Part shown: piece by piece, positions 36,299-46,561 of the stretch | Numbering within the stretch: position 1 is the stretch's first letter | Layout: each line of letters begins with the position of its first letter | Assembly (NCBI RefSeq): GCF_006376615.1 | Contig: NZ_VEXQ01000010.1 | Span: 1 to 64,000 of the forward strand | Direction: 5' to 3' | Length of the DNA stretch: 64,000 nt | From: Buttiauxella sp. B2 | GTDB lineage: Bacteria > Pseudomonadota > Gammaproteobacteria > Enterobacterales > Enterobacteriaceae | Notes under the pieces: generated by a model | What the model saw: the letters and a program-made list of their open reading frames with translations, nothing else | Told to the model about the DNA's origin: nothing | Database searches by the model: none | Translations under genes and position numbers: made by a program

Positions 36299-36643
36299 AT
36301 GTTTGCTGTTATTTTTGAAGCCGAACCCTTTCCTGATTCCCGACAGCGTTATCTTGAGCTGGCTGCGGAGCTAAAACCTTTACTCGCCGATATCGAGGGA
36401 TTCATCTCGATCGAACGTTTTCAAAGCTTGTCGCAGCCGGAAAAAATCCTTTCATTATCCTGGTGGCAAGATGAAGAAGCCGTGCTCAACTGGCGCCGAC
36501 AGACCGAGCATCGTTCAGCCCAGCAAGAAGGTCGCGACAGTATATTCAGCCATTACCGGCTGCGGGTAACCTCAGTTGTCCGGGATTATAGTAAAACAGA
36601 TCGCGGGCAGGCTCCGGTAAAGGATGATAACTGTCATGGCTGA
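36299..36643 (+). CDS. Antibiotic-biosynthesis-monooxygenase (ABM) domain protein
   Basis: A 114-residue protein with the dimeric ferredoxin-like ABM fold: FAVIFEAEPFPDSRQRYLELAAELKPLL, IEGFISIERFQSLSQPEKILSLSWWQDEEAVLNWR, then EHRSAQQEGRDSIFSHYRLRVTSVVRDY. Such small enzymes oxidise or degrade reactive organic compounds without a cofactor, but the substrate here is unknown. AAAGGAG precedes the ATG. Overlap with the TauE gene shows co-translation. Confidence 0.85.
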   Translation: MFAVIFEAEPFPDSRQRYLELAAELKPLLADIEGFISIERFQSLSQPEKILSLSWWQDEEAVLNWRRQTEHRSAQQEGRDSIFSHYRLRVTSVVRDYSKTDRGQAPVKDDNCHG

Positions 36644-37385
36644 TGTTGATGTCTTTACAACGGCACTTATCGGTACCACTTTCCTGCTTGCAGGACTGGT
36701 TAAAGGTGTGACAGGAATGGGGCTTCCAACAGTAGCAATGGGTCTGTTGGGTTCCTTACTATCACCGGTTACCGCTGCAGGTATGCTGCTGTTACCTTCT
36801 TTTGTCACCAATATCTTTCAACTGGGAAGCGGCATAAATACGGCCACTCTTTTTCGTCGACTGTGGCCCATGTTGTTAATGGTTATTATTGCTACATTCT
36901 TTACCAGTGGCTGGATTGCGCAAGGCAATAGTTCCCACACACAGTTAGCACTGGGAATTGCCCTGATTATTTACGGGTTATGGACCCTCTCAGGCCGTAT
37001 CTACTCTGTCACTTCCCATCGTGAAAAATATATCTCTCCGGTCATCGGGCTGATAACCGGCATGCTGACCGGTGGAACGGGCGTATTTGTTATGCCCGCG
37101 GTACCGTGGCTTCAGTCATTGGGATTGGATAAAGATGAACTCGTTCAGGCACTCGGTATATCCTTTACCTGTTCGACCTTTGCGCTTGCCGCTGGGTTAT
37201 GGTGGAACGGGGCTTTTCAGACAAGTTCATTAGCAGCATCCAGCCTGGCGGTTCTACCTGCGCTGGCTGGGTTGTTTGCCGGGCAGAAGCTGCGAAATTT
37301 TATCTCCCCATTCATGTTCCGCCGCTGTTTCCTGGTCTGCCTTATTGCCCTGGGGGCTGAGATGGTGTTTCGAGCGGTACAGTGA
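36636..37385 (+). CDS. TauE/SafE-family membrane exporter
   Basis: A 249-residue membrane protein with about eight hydrophobic segments and the family repeats GLVKGVTGMGLPTVAMGLLG (N-half) and GLITGMLTGGTGVFVMPAVPWLQ (C-half). The family exports small organosulfur or sulfite-like anions. The start at 36636 (MADVDVFTTAL) is favoured; ATG 36624 directly abuts an AAAGG. It overlaps the monooxygenase gene. Confidence 0.88.
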   Translation: MADVDVFTTALIGTTFLLAGLVKGVTGMGLPTVAMGLLGSLLSPVTAAGMLLLPSFVTNIFQLGSGINTATLFRRLWPMLLMVIIATFFTSGWIAQGNSSHTQLALGIALIIYGLWTLSGRIYSVTSHREKYISPVIGLITGMLTGGTGVFVMPAVPWLQSLGLDKDELVQALGISFTCSTFALAAGLWWNGAFQTSSLAASSLAVLPALAGLFAGQKLRNFISPFMFRRCFLVCLIALGAEMVFRAVQ

Positions 37386-37428
37386 TAACCATATTTAACG
37401 GATTCTGGTAACGAATAAGTATGATAAC

Positions 37429-37453
37429 GCCGTCGGTATTTCCCACCGGCGGC
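37429..37453. terminator. GC-rich hairpin between tauE-like and arsR-like genes
   Basis: GCCGTCGGT and ACCGGCGGC pair over nine positions (one T-G wobble) around a seven-base loop. It lacks a T run, so it may attenuate read-through or protect the mRNA rather than end it. Confidence 0.4.
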
Positions 37454-37481
37454 AAGCGCCAAACAAACTGTTGAGGTTCAG

Positions 37482-38195
37482 ATGGCCTTACACCGCGAAA
37501 AAAATAATGAGTTACAGCACGTGTCACAACCGGAGGACCTGCTTGCTGCGACAGCAGCCTTAATGGCTGATAAATCACGAGCACGTATGCTATGTGCATT
37601 GATGGACGGACGAGCATGGACCGCAACTGAACTTGGGGCCGCTGCCGATGTTTCCCCTTCCACGGCAAGCGCCCATCTGGCTAAACTGGCCGACCAGCAT
37701 TTCATTATTTGCCTTGCGCAAGGTCGTCATCGTTATTATCGACTGGCTAACGCGGCTATCGCCGAATTGCTTGAAAAGTTGATGGGTGTTTCGTTCACAG
37801 GCCTTTACTCGCAACGAGTTACCACACCCAATTATCTTCGCCATGCCAGAACCTGTTATGACCATCTTGCCGGAGAGGTCGCGGTCGACCTGTATTCTCA
37901 GCTAATGCAGCGTGAATGGCTAAACGAAGAAGAATCTGGGCTTACACCTGAGGGCAAAAAAACGTTTGCTGCTCTGGGAATATGTACGGAGTCTGAAACA
38001 TCACGACGCAAGTTCTGTTGCCCCTGCCTTGACTGGAGCCAACGGCGATTTCATCTGGGAGGTGCGCTTGGCGCATCTTTATTGACTCACTTTACGCTGC
38101 AAGAATGGATCGAAAAGGAACCAGGCAGCCGCAGTGTACGTATCACAATTAGAGGCTATAAGGCGCTAAAGCAGCATTTTGGTCTCAGATATTGA
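37482..38195 (+). CDS. ArsR-family helix-turn-helix regulator
   Basis: A 237-residue protein. The N-terminal winged helix (ARMLCALMDGRAWTATELGAAADVSPSTASAHLAKLADQHFI, about residues 35-75) is ArsR-like. The long C-terminal region contains a conserved-looking KFCCPCLDWSQRRFHLGGALGA with three cysteines, which may sense a reactive or metal ligand. It probably controls the upstream monooxygenase/exporter pair. Confidence 0.85.
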   Translation: MALHREKNNELQHVSQPEDLLAATAALMADKSRARMLCALMDGRAWTATELGAAADVSPSTASAHLAKLADQHFIICLAQGRHRYYRLANAAIAELLEKLMGVSFTGLYSQRVTTPNYLRHARTCYDHLAGEVAVDLYSQLMQREWLNEEESGLTPEGKKTFAALGICTESETSRRKFCCPCLDWSQRRFHLGGALGASLLTHFTLQEWIEKEPGSRSVRITIRGYKALKQHFGLRY

Positions 38196-38205
38196 ATATT
38201 AAAAA

Positions 38206-38225
38206 AGCCAGGAAAACACCTGGCT
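38206..38225 (-). terminator. Hairpin after the arsR-like gene
   Basis: AGCCAGG and CCTGGCT form a perfect 7-bp stem. The run of A before it becomes a T run on the minus strand, so it is best as a terminator for leftward transcription but could also end the arsR-like message. Confidence 0.6.
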
Positions 38226-38328
38226 ATGACTCATCCTCAGCGACTTATTAATTAGGCCGCAGGTTATTTAATCCCCGTTATTATTTTATTATGATCACTT
38301 TCTGATCTATTTCCCCAGGAAGGTCTTC

Positions 38329-38931
38329 ATGCTTACCGTTGCAATACGAGAAAAAAACAGCCACTTTGTTCATGGTATAAAAATTATTGTTGAGCAAATT
38401 TGCAAACAACGACACGAACCATTTCGCTTTTTATCACCAGAGCATCATAATATAGCGGATATTGTCTTTATGGCGCTGGATGATAATTGGGTAACTGCAG
38501 ATTGCTATAAAATGCCCAAAGCAACAAAATCCCAACGTATTATTCTTATTTGCTGTAAAAATGAACATCAGAGGCTGATGTTCCGCCCTTGCCTGTATCT
38601 GCTTCCCGTTATTTACAGGGAAGAAGAAGTTGACGAAATTACCCGCAAAATAATGCACTGGACAGAACCGACAAGACGAGGAAAGAACACGGTTGCCGTA
38701 CCCAACAGCATTTGCCGTTACTGCACTACCCGCAGCTTTTCGGTGACCGAACGAGCATTACTCAAGCACATTGCCAGCGGTAATTCCTTAGAAAACTCAG
38801 CGTGGATGATGAATATTGATGAAGATACTGCAAAATTATATCGCAAGTCGATTATGAGAAAACTTCGAATTAGCAATCAGAACGAATTAATAAATTTCAT
38901 AAGAACCAACCTGTTTTTCTTAATAAATTAG
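38329..38931 (+). CDS. fimW: FimW-like LuxR-type fimbrial regulator
   Basis: A 200-residue protein with a C-terminal LuxR-type helix-turn-helix (FSVTERALLKHIASGNSLENSAWMMNIDEDTAKLYRKSIMRKLRI, about 138-182). The N-terminal half has no clear receiver Asp pattern. Size (Salmonella FimW about 198) and position after FimY/FimZ-like genes support FimW, a negative regulator of type 1 fimbriae. AAGG precedes the ATG by a few bases. The gap 38932-39246 after it shows no gene. Confidence 0.7.
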   Translation: MLTVAIREKNSHFVHGIKIIVEQICKQRHEPFRFLSPEHHNIADIVFMALDDNWVTADCYKMPKATKSQRIILICCKNEHQRLMFRPCLYLLPVIYREEEVDEITRKIMHWTEPTRRGKNTVAVPNSICRYCTTRSFSVTERALLKHIASGNSLENSAWMMNIDEDTAKLYRKSIMRKLRISNQNELINFIRTNLFFLIN

Positions 38932-39246
38932 CCACTCTCTTTTACATCATTGTTATTGAACTGATGTTTTTAAATGACTATCCTTCCTGGCTTATCATAT
39001 TTCTTAAGAAATTCCTTATGCTCGCTTAAGCCAATCCTAATACCCAATACGCTAACTTTCTGCCAGGATGTATTGCTACGATATAGTCAGAAACTGTAAA
39101 CATGCAGTTTCTGATTAACCTGAAGTTAACCGCACCTCTATTCCAGTATTCACTTATACTGTTAGCGAACAATATGGATATAAATTCTGATTCAACATTA
39201 ATTCAGGTCTTAATGAACGTGGATACTTGCTTCGTTCTTTTGGCGG

Positions 39247-39966
39247 GTGAGTAAGCTTTTGTATATAGCCGCACGCAAACGAAGATATCGCCGTATCAGC
39301 AATGGCAACCCTGCCAATTCGCACGGCACAACTGTACCTCTGGTCTTCGACCGCCTTGAGTTCCTGCAACTACAAATCCATGCAAAGCATTTGGGTGAAT
39401 CGCTCGATATGGTTCTTGTCACTAACGACAGCTATCTGTCTCTGGCGTTGACTCAGTACCTTTTTAAGCATCAGCGCACCCGCGTTTGTACTTTACTCAC
39501 AGAGATGGAGAATTTTCTTGTACAAAGCCCCTTACCGAAGATTCTCATCGATCTTGACGGCGTAAACGAACCCATTATTCACATACTGGATACGACAAGG
39601 CGGTGGCAGAAAACTTGCCCCAGACTCAATATTACCCTGCTCACCGCTTGCAGATGCACACACACCACCAACCTTCTCAAAGCAGCGTCATCCTCACCCG
39701 TGGTAGAACGACGGCAGGCTGTCAGCGAACTGCGTCATTTGCTGGTGCATAAAAAGAATTTGCGAGAGTGTTCTCCTGTTCCACTTTCTAACCGGGAATG
39801 GCACATTCTTCTGAAGGTGACTGAAGGGGATTCGTTGAAAACCATTGCGACATCATTAAAGAAACCCTATCACTATGTGGTTTATACGGTAGGCAAAATT
39901 AACGCCAGGATTGGGCTCGACAACAACAAAGCGCTTATACATCTATTAAATAAATTATCTTTGTAA
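39247..39966 (+). CDS. fimY: FimY-like LuxR-type fimbrial regulator
   Basis: A 239-residue protein starting at GTG 39247, matching the roughly 240 residues of Salmonella FimY. The N-terminus is very basic (ARKRRYRRIS), the middle has SLDMVLVTNDSYLSLALTQYLF, and the C-terminus is a LuxR-type helix-turn-helix (LSNREWHILLKVTEGDSLKTIATSLKKPYHYVVYTVGKINARIG). The ribosome-binding site is poor; an internal ATG near 39412 would cut off the N-terminal domain. In Salmonella FimY is needed with FimZ to activate fimA. Confidence 0.72.
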   Translation: MSKLLYIAARKRRYRRISNGNPANSHGTTVPLVFDRLEFLQLQIHAKHLGESLDMVLVTNDSYLSLALTQYLFKHQRTRVCTLLTEMENFLVQSPLPKILIDLDGVNEPIIHILDTTRRWQKTCPRLNITLLTACRCTHTTNLLKAASSSPVVERRQAVSELRHLLVHKKNLRECSPVPLSNREWHILLKVTEGDSLKTIATSLKKPYHYVVYTVGKINARIGLDNNKALIHLLNKLSL

Positions 39967-40577
39967 CAACGGAAAAAGAGTAATGGTACTAACCTACTGA
40001 CTTTCGAGTGAAAGCTAAGAAATTACTTATTTTCAATGTTTCTATTTTGTTAAAATAGATCAAGTTGTTAACAATTATAACTATTCCTGGAATACCCCAT
40101 TTCCGCAAAATACGCCACGCACCCCCGCATAACTCATGCGATTCGTCCAAAATCAGTATAACAAATAATAAACATTTGATAGTTCGCACTGTTCTTTATA
40201 TTTAAAACAAACTTTTTTGCCAAACATTTAACTTAACACAGAGGCATTATCCAAATAACAAATAATTAACCTAATCAATCAGAATTTGATCGCAGAATCA
40301 TTACCCTTAGTTATCTGCAGCCTTTCTCTGAAATAATATGGCTGTATAATCAAACGACCCATTCAGCCAATAAGAAAACATTCGCTCATCTGATTAAATA
40401 GTTTTTCGACTACATATTAAAATATTAGAAACACTGATCATTTAAAGGACGATTTAAATTTCAAGGGAGCACTCTGCATACATAATAAAATACTCGCCAG
40501 TTAAACATTTTATCACTTTCGCAATCTGCAACTGTGCGCCAATGCAATGTGTTCCTCAAAAATTCCAAGGCAAAAAT
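39967..40577. other. Long AT-rich leader of fimZ, no gene seen
   Basis: About 610 bp between the fimY-like gene and fimZ with no credible coding frame. The long AT-rich region is expected to carry the fimZ promoter and sites for global silencers such as H-NS, but no specific site was identified. Confidence 0.6.
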
Positions 40578-41210
40578 ATGAAACCTGCATCCGTAATTAT
40601 TATGGACGAACACCCTATTGTCAGAATGTCAATCGAAGTACTGTTACAGAAAAATAAGAATATTGAAGTTGTTTTGAAAACTGACAATGGCCGAGAGGTC
40701 ATTAACTATATGCGCAATCATCCGGTAGATTTGGTGATTCTTGACATTGAACTCCCCACTACAGACGGGTTCACTTTATTGAAAAGAATCAAAAACATAC
40801 AAGAGAAAACTCGAATACTATTTTTATCATCTAAGTCGGAAAGGTTCTATGCGGGCCGCGCCATTCAGGCAGGTGCAAATGGGTTTGTCAGCAAAAGAAA
40901 GGAACAGGAAGATATCTATAAGGCAGTCGAAATGCTGCTTTCCGGATATTCATTTTTCCCCTCTGAAACTCTGGAATTCATCAGCAACCCGACATCACGT
41001 AAAGGTGCAACTGATGATACGCCATTGTCTAATCGTGAAATAACGGTATTACGCTATCTGGCTAATGGCCTTTCCAACAAAGAAATAGCCGAGCAACTTT
41101 TACTGAGTAACAAGACAATTAGCGCTCATAAATCCAATATATTTTCAAAGCTACATGTAAGCTCTATTGTTGAGCTCATCGACTATGCTCGCGTGAAAGA
41201 ATTATTATAG
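40578..41210 (+). CDS. fimZ: Response regulator FimZ
   Basis: A 210-residue NarL/FixJ-type regulator, the length of Salmonella FimZ, which it resembles closely (MKPASVIIMDEHPIVRMSIEVLL). The phosphoacceptor is Asp56 in LVILDIELP. The LuxR helix-turn-helix is LSNREITVLRYLANGLSNKEIAEQLLLSNKTISAHKSNIFSKL. AAGG lies before the ATG at 40578; the open frame starts 12 codons earlier. FimZ activates the fimA promoter. It is convergent with the fimbrial structural genes. Confidence 0.94.
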   Translation: MKPASVIIMDEHPIVRMSIEVLLQKNKNIEVVLKTDNGREVINYMRNHPVDLVILDIELPTTDGFTLLKRIKNIQEKTRILFLSSKSERFYAGRAIQAGANGFVSKRKEQEDIYKAVEMLLSGYSFFPSETLEFISNPTSRKGATDDTPLSNREITVLRYLANGLSNKEIAEQLLLSNKTISAHKSNIFSKLHVSSIVELIDYARVKELL

Positions 41211-41478
41211 ACACGGATCACAGATTGAAATAAAAAAATGGAAATCATAATCCTGTTTTCAATCTGTATAAGATTCATCCTGTATGCACCAATATAATTT
41301 GAGTTACGGGTAGAGAGTAAGAAAATGTCAAATTTGCCGGGAGCAGATTTGAATGCGACTTGCAGCGGCCCCAAAAGGGTCAGGTCCAGGGATGGGCCTG
41401 GAAATCTTCAGACCTTACTTTAATAAGTGACTGAAGAGTATGCCTGAAGCCAATACCCCGCTGCCTGATGTACGACGG

Positions 41479-42012
41479 CTAGTAGTAATTAATCATAAAA
41501 GTAGCATCTGCGTTAGCCTGCCCAGGTTGTGGGTTATCGGCCAGAGCGATGTAGTTGGCAAAAAACGTTAATACTGCATTACCGTTCGCATCAACAGCCA
41601 CGTCCTGACTCGCTTGCTCGAGCGGCAACTGAGTTTTATCTTTATCTCGCAACTCGACGGCCACATTGGTTGCACCGCTGCTGTCATTTAGTGCCAGCAG
41701 CCCTGGATTGCCACTGGCCTGCTTACCAGAAAACGTTATTGAAGCAGCCCCAGGCGGACAACCATTGAGTTTTAGCGTGAACGGCATACTTTGTGTGGTG
41801 CTACCTGCGGTGCGCAACTGCTTAATTGGCCACGTACCTAACTGCACCGTTTTATTTTCATCGGCGGTTTCCACATAACAGCTGAAATCCACCACATTGC
41901 CGCGCAGTTCAATATTGATTTCACCCAGAGGAGAGTCGGCCTGCGCCTGGCTCATCATCATTCCTGCAGACAGCAAAATCAGCAGCCTGTTGCAGCACCT
42001 TTGCTTAGTCAT
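41479..42012 (-). CDS. fimF: Minor fimbrial subunit (FimF-like)
   Basis: A 177-residue pilin-fold subunit with signal peptide (MTKQRCCNRLLILLSAGMMMSQAQA). A cysteine pair (Cys in DFSCYVE and NGCPPG) and the C-terminal beta-zipper motif [16 protein letters not shown] are typical. The ATG at 42012 overlaps the stop of the adhesin gene. It is the last gene of the fim operon. A 268-bp gap to fimZ (41211-41478) contains no gene. Confidence 0.85.
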   Translation of the reverse strand: MTKQRCCNRLLILLSAGMMMSQAQADSPLGEINIELRGNVVDFSCYVETADENKTVQLGTWPIKQLRTAGSTTQSMPFTLKLNGCPPGAASITFSGKQASGNPGLLALNDSSGATNVAVELRDKDKTQLPLEQASQDVAVDANGNAVLTFFANYIALADNPQPGQANADATFMINYY

Positions 42013-43009
42013 AGTCCACCCGTAAATAACCCCGCGCACTAAACGGGCCTTCCGCTGGTTTGTTCCCGGTGACGCTCACCGGCCAGGCGCGAATACCCAC
42101 TTGCGCCGCTGCGGCATCATCAAGACTGAACTGGATTTTACTGTTCAAATTATTGGGCGTAAGTGGAAATCCGTTGTGATCAGAGATCATAAACCCCAGA
42201 TCGTTATTGTTGGATACCATCATATTACCGGACACTTTTTCGGCCTCCAGACGCAGAGTGAGATACGCTTGCGCCGCCACGTTGGTGCATTTAATCGCCA
42301 CCGTCTTACTCTGCGGCGTCACGCTCTGCGGGCGATTCCCCGCCCCTGCCTGGCTAAACAGCGCCGCACCGATATCACCAAAATCAAACTCGACGATTTG
42401 CCCGGCGTTGATTTCACAGGTTTGCGGCACTTCCACCTTGCCGCTGTAGCTAATGGTATAAACCGGCGTGGTCAGCGGATCGCTATTGCGCGTGGTGACA
42501 TACACCGTAAACATCGTCTGCTTAGGGATCGGCACCATATTGATAAAACGCCGCGTCACCTTGAGTTTGAAAATCAGCTTTGAGTCATTCACCGGGAAAG
42601 GCTGCTGCTTTGATACGTTGGGGTGATTGCCCATTTGAATGTAGTTCTTCGGCGGGAAAAACTGCCCGGCGTAGCTATCGGTAATACTCATCGCCCCTTG
42701 CAGATACTCATTGATGGTCATGTACTGATAACCGCTGATAACATCCTGCACCGGCAAACTGCTGACGTAGCTGCGCATCGTGGTGTTGCCGGAAGTCCCG
42801 GACGGACAGGTAGCATTAACCCCAACCCAGCCTGATTTTTCCGCCAGCGTGACGATTTGCCCGACGTTATTATTGGCGCTGGTGAACACGTTCGACAGAT
42901 CGTAGGTTATTTCGGTCGGCACGCCGTTAGAGTTACGGCAAACCGTGGCAAAAGCGGGGGCCGCGCAAATGAGTAGCGTGGCTCCGGCGAAATAAGTCAT
43001 CAATTTCAT
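42005..43009 (-). CDS. fimH: Type 1 fimbrial tip adhesin (FimH-like)
   Basis: A 334-residue two-domain adhesin. The signal peptide is MKLMTYFAGATLLICAAPAFA, then an N-terminal lectin domain (TVCRNSNGVPTEITYDLSNVFTS) and a C-terminal pilin domain (from about 190, PQTCEINAGQIVEFDFGDI) ending FSARGYLRVDYD. In Salmonella and E. coli FimH binds mannosylated glycoproteins. It lies between usher and minor subunit. Confidence 0.88.
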   Translation of the reverse strand: MKLMTYFAGATLLICAAPAFATVCRNSNGVPTEITYDLSNVFTSANNNVGQIVTLAEKSGWVGVNATCPSGTSGNTTMRSYVSSLPVQDVISGYQYMTINEYLQGAMSITDSYAGQFFPPKNYIQMGNHPNVSKQQPFPVNDSKLIFKLKVTRRFINMVPIPKQTMFTVYVTTRNSDPLTTPVYTISYSGKVEVPQTCEINAGQIVEFDFGDIGAALFSQAGAGNRPQSVTPQSKTVAIKCTNVAAQAYLTLRLEAEKVSGNMMVSNNNDLGFMISDHNGFPLTPNNLNSKIQFSLDDAAAAQVGIRAWPVSVTGNKPAEGPFSARGYLRVDYD

Positions 43010-43037
43010 AAATAGATTCCTGAATCGTGCGGCAAAG

Positions 43038-45605
43038 CTAAGAACAAGTGGCAGACGCCATCACGACAGCCTGTTTCAGGCTCTCCTTCGGCAGCGAGTA
43101 AGGGGCAAAACACTGTGAGCCTTTGCCGTCGCCCCACTGGATAAGCAGCTTGCCTTCCAGCGGTAAACCACTCAGATAGATTTGGCCTTCATCACCAGCC
43201 ATACTGGTTGCCCCGCTGGTTTCTTCGCGCACCACAGAGCCAAACGGCACGGCTCGCCCACTACGTGTCACGGTGATAATGGCCCGCACGCCGATACGCG
43301 CTTTGAATTCCGCCCGCACCAACGCACCTTCAGTCGGCACCACGCTGCTGACGTTATTTTCAATGTCGGTATGGTTATCCATTGAGTTGGTATCCAGGGC
43401 GATGCGGTTATAGCGATAAACCGCGGCATAAGGCATGACGGCATAACCCCGCCAGTCGGTTTTCACACCAGTCTGATTTTCGACGTTAACACCGCTGGCA
43501 CCCGGTGCTTTGATAAGCACATTGGTGTCCCCAAGTGGCTGGCTAAAGGTGATGCCATCGGCATGACCCACCACCCCACCCGATGCCTGCCAGTTGTAAT
43601 CGTGTTGGTCACGGTCATAGTTGTAACCCAGCCCCAATGTGCCGTAAGTGGCCTGCCAGGTCGCATTCGCGCTACCGCTGTAGCCATTACTGTCGCTGTG
43701 GCCCTGAGTCACGCTGTAATTGAGGTTGCGGCCCTCAAGCAACGTGCCGCCAATCCCAGTTTGCAGGGTGCTGTCGCCATCAGAGTTGCTACTTGCAGCA
43801 AAGGTGGCATAGGCACGATCGATAGTGCTGGTGCGGGAATAACCGTGGCCCAGCAATGTGCTAAACGGCACCGAGAGGTTAAATGCCACGATGCGATCAT
43901 TTTCAGAAATACCGACCGATTTACTCCACGACATCGAAAGCGAATAGCTAATACCGCGCCAACCGCTGGCGTAACCGGCCTGGTACCACGTGTTGTTTTC
44001 GCTCGTTTCCCAATAGGTTTGCTGGCTGCCGGAAACATAGAGCGAGCCATAGTCGCCAAGTGATTGAGAAATGTTAATCTGGAAACGTCCCCGCTTGCTG
44101 TTATGCAAGTTGTGATAGCTCTGCACGACTGGTTCAGCGTTGTGATTCCCCTGGTCGTCGGGTGCGTACTCGTAACCTTCGATATCTTTGTAAGCCACTT
44201 CATCCAACGTATAGAACCCGCGCGTTGAGTAACGGTAGCCAAGCAGTTGGAAGTTGGTGCCGTACCCGCTCAGAGATTTGGCGTACAGAAAACGCAGTGA
44301 TTGGCCCTGATGCTCGCTGTCATCGGCCAGTTTGCTGTGAGCGTGCGTGACATCAAGCGAAATCGCGCCCCACTCACCCAGGTTTTTACCCGCGCCAAGC
44401 GCGACTGACGTATAACGTTCAGCAAGTTGCGTACCACCATAAGCGGTATAGCCATTGGGTAAACCGGCAATTAGGGTGCCTTGGGTAAAGAATGGAGTGT
44501 CTTGTTGATCGCTACCGCTACGGAAATCTCCGACAACCAGGTCGTATTTCAGCCGCCCTTCACGCTGCAATAGCGGAACGGTGGAATACGGCACGGTGTA
44601 TTTTTGCTGCGTGCCATCTTTTTCTTCCAACGTAACGTCAAGATCACCGCTTGAAGATGTCGGATTCAGATCGCTAATAGTGAAAGCACCAGGCGACACA
44701 TAACTCTGGTAAATCACAAAACTGTTCTGGCGAATGGTGATTTTGGCGTTGGTGCGGGCAATACCGCGAACTGTTGGCGCGTAACCTTGCAGGCTATCCG
44801 GGTACATACTGTCTGCCGAATAAAGCCGTGCACCTCGGAAACCGAGGCTATCGAACACGTCGCTGCCGGTGTTGCTGTCGCCCATCACCCATTCACTTTT
44901 GAGCGGAATAATTGTCCGCTGTGCGTAAGTGCTGATGTTGTTCCAGCTATTGGTGTGGTAGCCATCACCGCGAGTGTAGTTCCAGGCACCACTGTTGCGC
45001 AGCCGCCACGGCCCATAGTTCAAACCACTTTGCAGACTGAGATAATAGTTATCGTCGCCGCTGCCACGGTTACCCGTAAAGTTGTAATTAACCAGTGCCG
45101 CAGGGATCCCTTCGTCCCATTCCTGTGGGGGAATATAGCCGCGTGCGCTGTTGAGCAAAGAGGCTTGCGGCAGGCTAATATCCAGGCGAAGTTTGGCAAA
45201 ATCAAACGTGGTTTCTGAGTCCGGAATCATATCAGCCAGCGGTACGCATTCCCCTTGCTTAAACTTCGCAAGACTGGGATAGGCAAGCATGTTCAGGCCA
45301 AGGCGTTTTAGCCAATCAACATCCAGGCACGGTACAAGACCACTTGATGTCGCCTTACCGGCCGCCTTATCGCTTGCCATAAAACGAATATCCTGGGTGG
45401 TGATAAATTCACCGTTACGCCAGATGTCCACGCGATATTCGCCTGGAGCCTGATGGCTCCCTTTTTCAAAACGCGATAAGTCTGCAACGGAGGCGTCTTC
45501 TTCCGACAAAAAACCGGGGTTAAAGTAGCTTGCTCCTAAGCTTATCCCAGGCCAAAGCACTGCCATTATCATCGCCACAAGCGGAGTGACTGACTTGTTG
45601 TTCAT
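43038..45605 (-). CDS. fimD: Fimbrial outer-membrane usher
   Basis: An 855-residue usher. The signal peptide is followed by the N-terminal chaperone-binding domain ([37 protein letters not shown]), the 24-strand barrel with a plug domain, and C-terminal domains ending in the Cys pair ([15 protein letters not shown] ... MASATCS). It secretes and assembles subunits handed over by FimC. Length is normal for the family. Confidence 0.95.
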   Translation of the reverse strand: MNNKSVTPLVAMIMAVLWPGISLGASYFNPGFLSEEDASVADLSRFEKGSHQAPGEYRVDIWRNGEFITTQDIRFMASDKAAGKATSSGLVPCLDVDWLKRLGLNMLAYPSLAKFKQGECVPLADMIPDSETTFDFAKLRLDISLPQASLLNSARGYIPPQEWDEGIPAALVNYNFTGNRGSGDDNYYLSLQSGLNYGPWRLRNSGAWNYTRGDGYHTNSWNNISTYAQRTIIPLKSEWVMGDSNTGSDVFDSLGFRGARLYSADSMYPDSLQGYAPTVRGIARTNAKITIRQNSFVIYQSYVSPGAFTISDLNPTSSSGDLDVTLEEKDGTQQKYTVPYSTVPLLQREGRLKYDLVVGDFRSGSDQQDTPFFTQGTLIAGLPNGYTAYGGTQLAERYTSVALGAGKNLGEWGAISLDVTHAHSKLADDSEHQGQSLRFLYAKSLSGYGTNFQLLGYRYSTRGFYTLDEVAYKDIEGYEYAPDDQGNHNAEPVVQSYHNLHNSKRGRFQINISQSLGDYGSLYVSGSQQTYWETSENNTWYQAGYASGWRGISYSLSMSWSKSVGISENDRIVAFNLSVPFSTLLGHGYSRTSTIDRAYATFAASSNSDGDSTLQTGIGGTLLEGRNLNYSVTQGHSDSNGYSGSANATWQATYGTLGLGYNYDRDQHDYNWQASGGVVGHADGITFSQPLGDTNVLIKAPGASGVNVENQTGVKTDWRGYAVMPYAAVYRYNRIALDTNSMDNHTDIENNVSSVVPTEGALVRAEFKARIGVRAIITVTRSGRAVPFGSVVREETSGATSMAGDEGQIYLSGLPLEGKLLIQWGDGKGSQCFAPYSLPKESLKQAVVMASATCS

Positions 45606-45631
45606 TTGCCAGATTTCCTTTTGGTACCGCT

Positions 45632-46330
45632 TTACTGCATCACGCCAGCTTGCACAGGCGTTACCGCACCATAATCATTCACATTCTGGAAAGAAATAGC
45701 TCCTCTCACTCCTGCCGGAACGGGCACCTTTGATTCACTTTTTGGTGCAACCATTGTGTTGGCCAGCTTCTCCTTGCCGACTTTCAGATTGACCACGGTG
45801 ACGTAGTACGCAGAAGGGTTGTGAATGCTTAGAGAGCTACTGTTGCGGCTAAAGCGCAGTTGTTTAAATGCCTCTTCTGGCTGCATTTGCAGGTTTTTAG
45901 GGCGCACAAACAACTTGATGCGTGACAGGATCGCCAGTTGCAGCACGTTACTGCCGTCAAGACTGTCTTTATCAACCGACGGAATCGCTTTTACATTCAT
46001 CCAGAAAATGGATTCGCGGTCAGACGGTAACGGTGGGCCTGCGTAAATAATACGCAGCGTGTTTTCGCTTTTAGGTTCGCTGACGAACAACGGGGGGGTC
46101 ACGATAAAACTCTTGTCTCTTGCACCGAGATTATTCTCAATCCATGAGTTAACCAGATAGCGTTCTTTGCCGTCGCTATTATTAATAGAGAGCGATGTTT
46201 GTTTAGCATCGGCAGGATAAACAACCCGCGTAGCACCCAGAGCGATTCCCCCACTGGCTTGCACACTAAAAGATGTCATTAAAAGGCTCAGCACTATGCC
46301 CATGCCTGATTTAAATAAATTATTCATCAC
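45632..46330 (-). CDS. fimC: Periplasmic fimbrial chaperone
   Basis: A 232-residue PapD-like chaperone with signal peptide ([12 protein letters not shown]). Conserved features include the [25 protein letters not shown] strand, the [20 protein letters not shown] alternating G1-type segment, and [10 protein letters not shown]. It stabilises pilins by donor-strand complementation before transfer to the usher, 26 bp upstream of fimD. Confidence 0.95.
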   Translation of the reverse strand: MMNNLFKSGMGIVLSLLMTSFSVQASGGIALGATRVVYPADAKQTSLSINNSDGKERYLVNSWIENNLGARDKSFIVTPPLFVSEPKSENTLRIIYAGPPLPSDRESIFWMNVKAIPSVDKDSLDGSNVLQLAILSRIKLFVRPKNLQMQPEEAFKQLRFSRNSSSLSIHNPSAYYVTVVNLKVGKEKLANTMVAPKSESKVPVPAGVRGAISFQNVNDYGAVTPVQAGVMQ

Positions 46331-46561
46331 GAGATACCATTATTATAGTCATTCTTAATACCCTGGGATATATAAGTACAAAGTAAACACCATGATTAAC
46401 ACCCCAAATATCATGCGTTGCATTGGGGATAATTAATCTCTATTCGCTATCAAATGACGAGCGGTATTTTCCTTATCATTGTCGCCTTCCAAATCACCTT
46501 CCGAGGGTTAACATCTGGTCAGCCCCGTCCGTGGAGCTGTGGTCATCCTTGTACTATTCGA

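Noticed and set aside
39989-40189. Minus-strand open frame in the fimZ leader
   Set aside because: AT-rich random-looking sequence without a start signal; the region is better explained as regulatory DNA.
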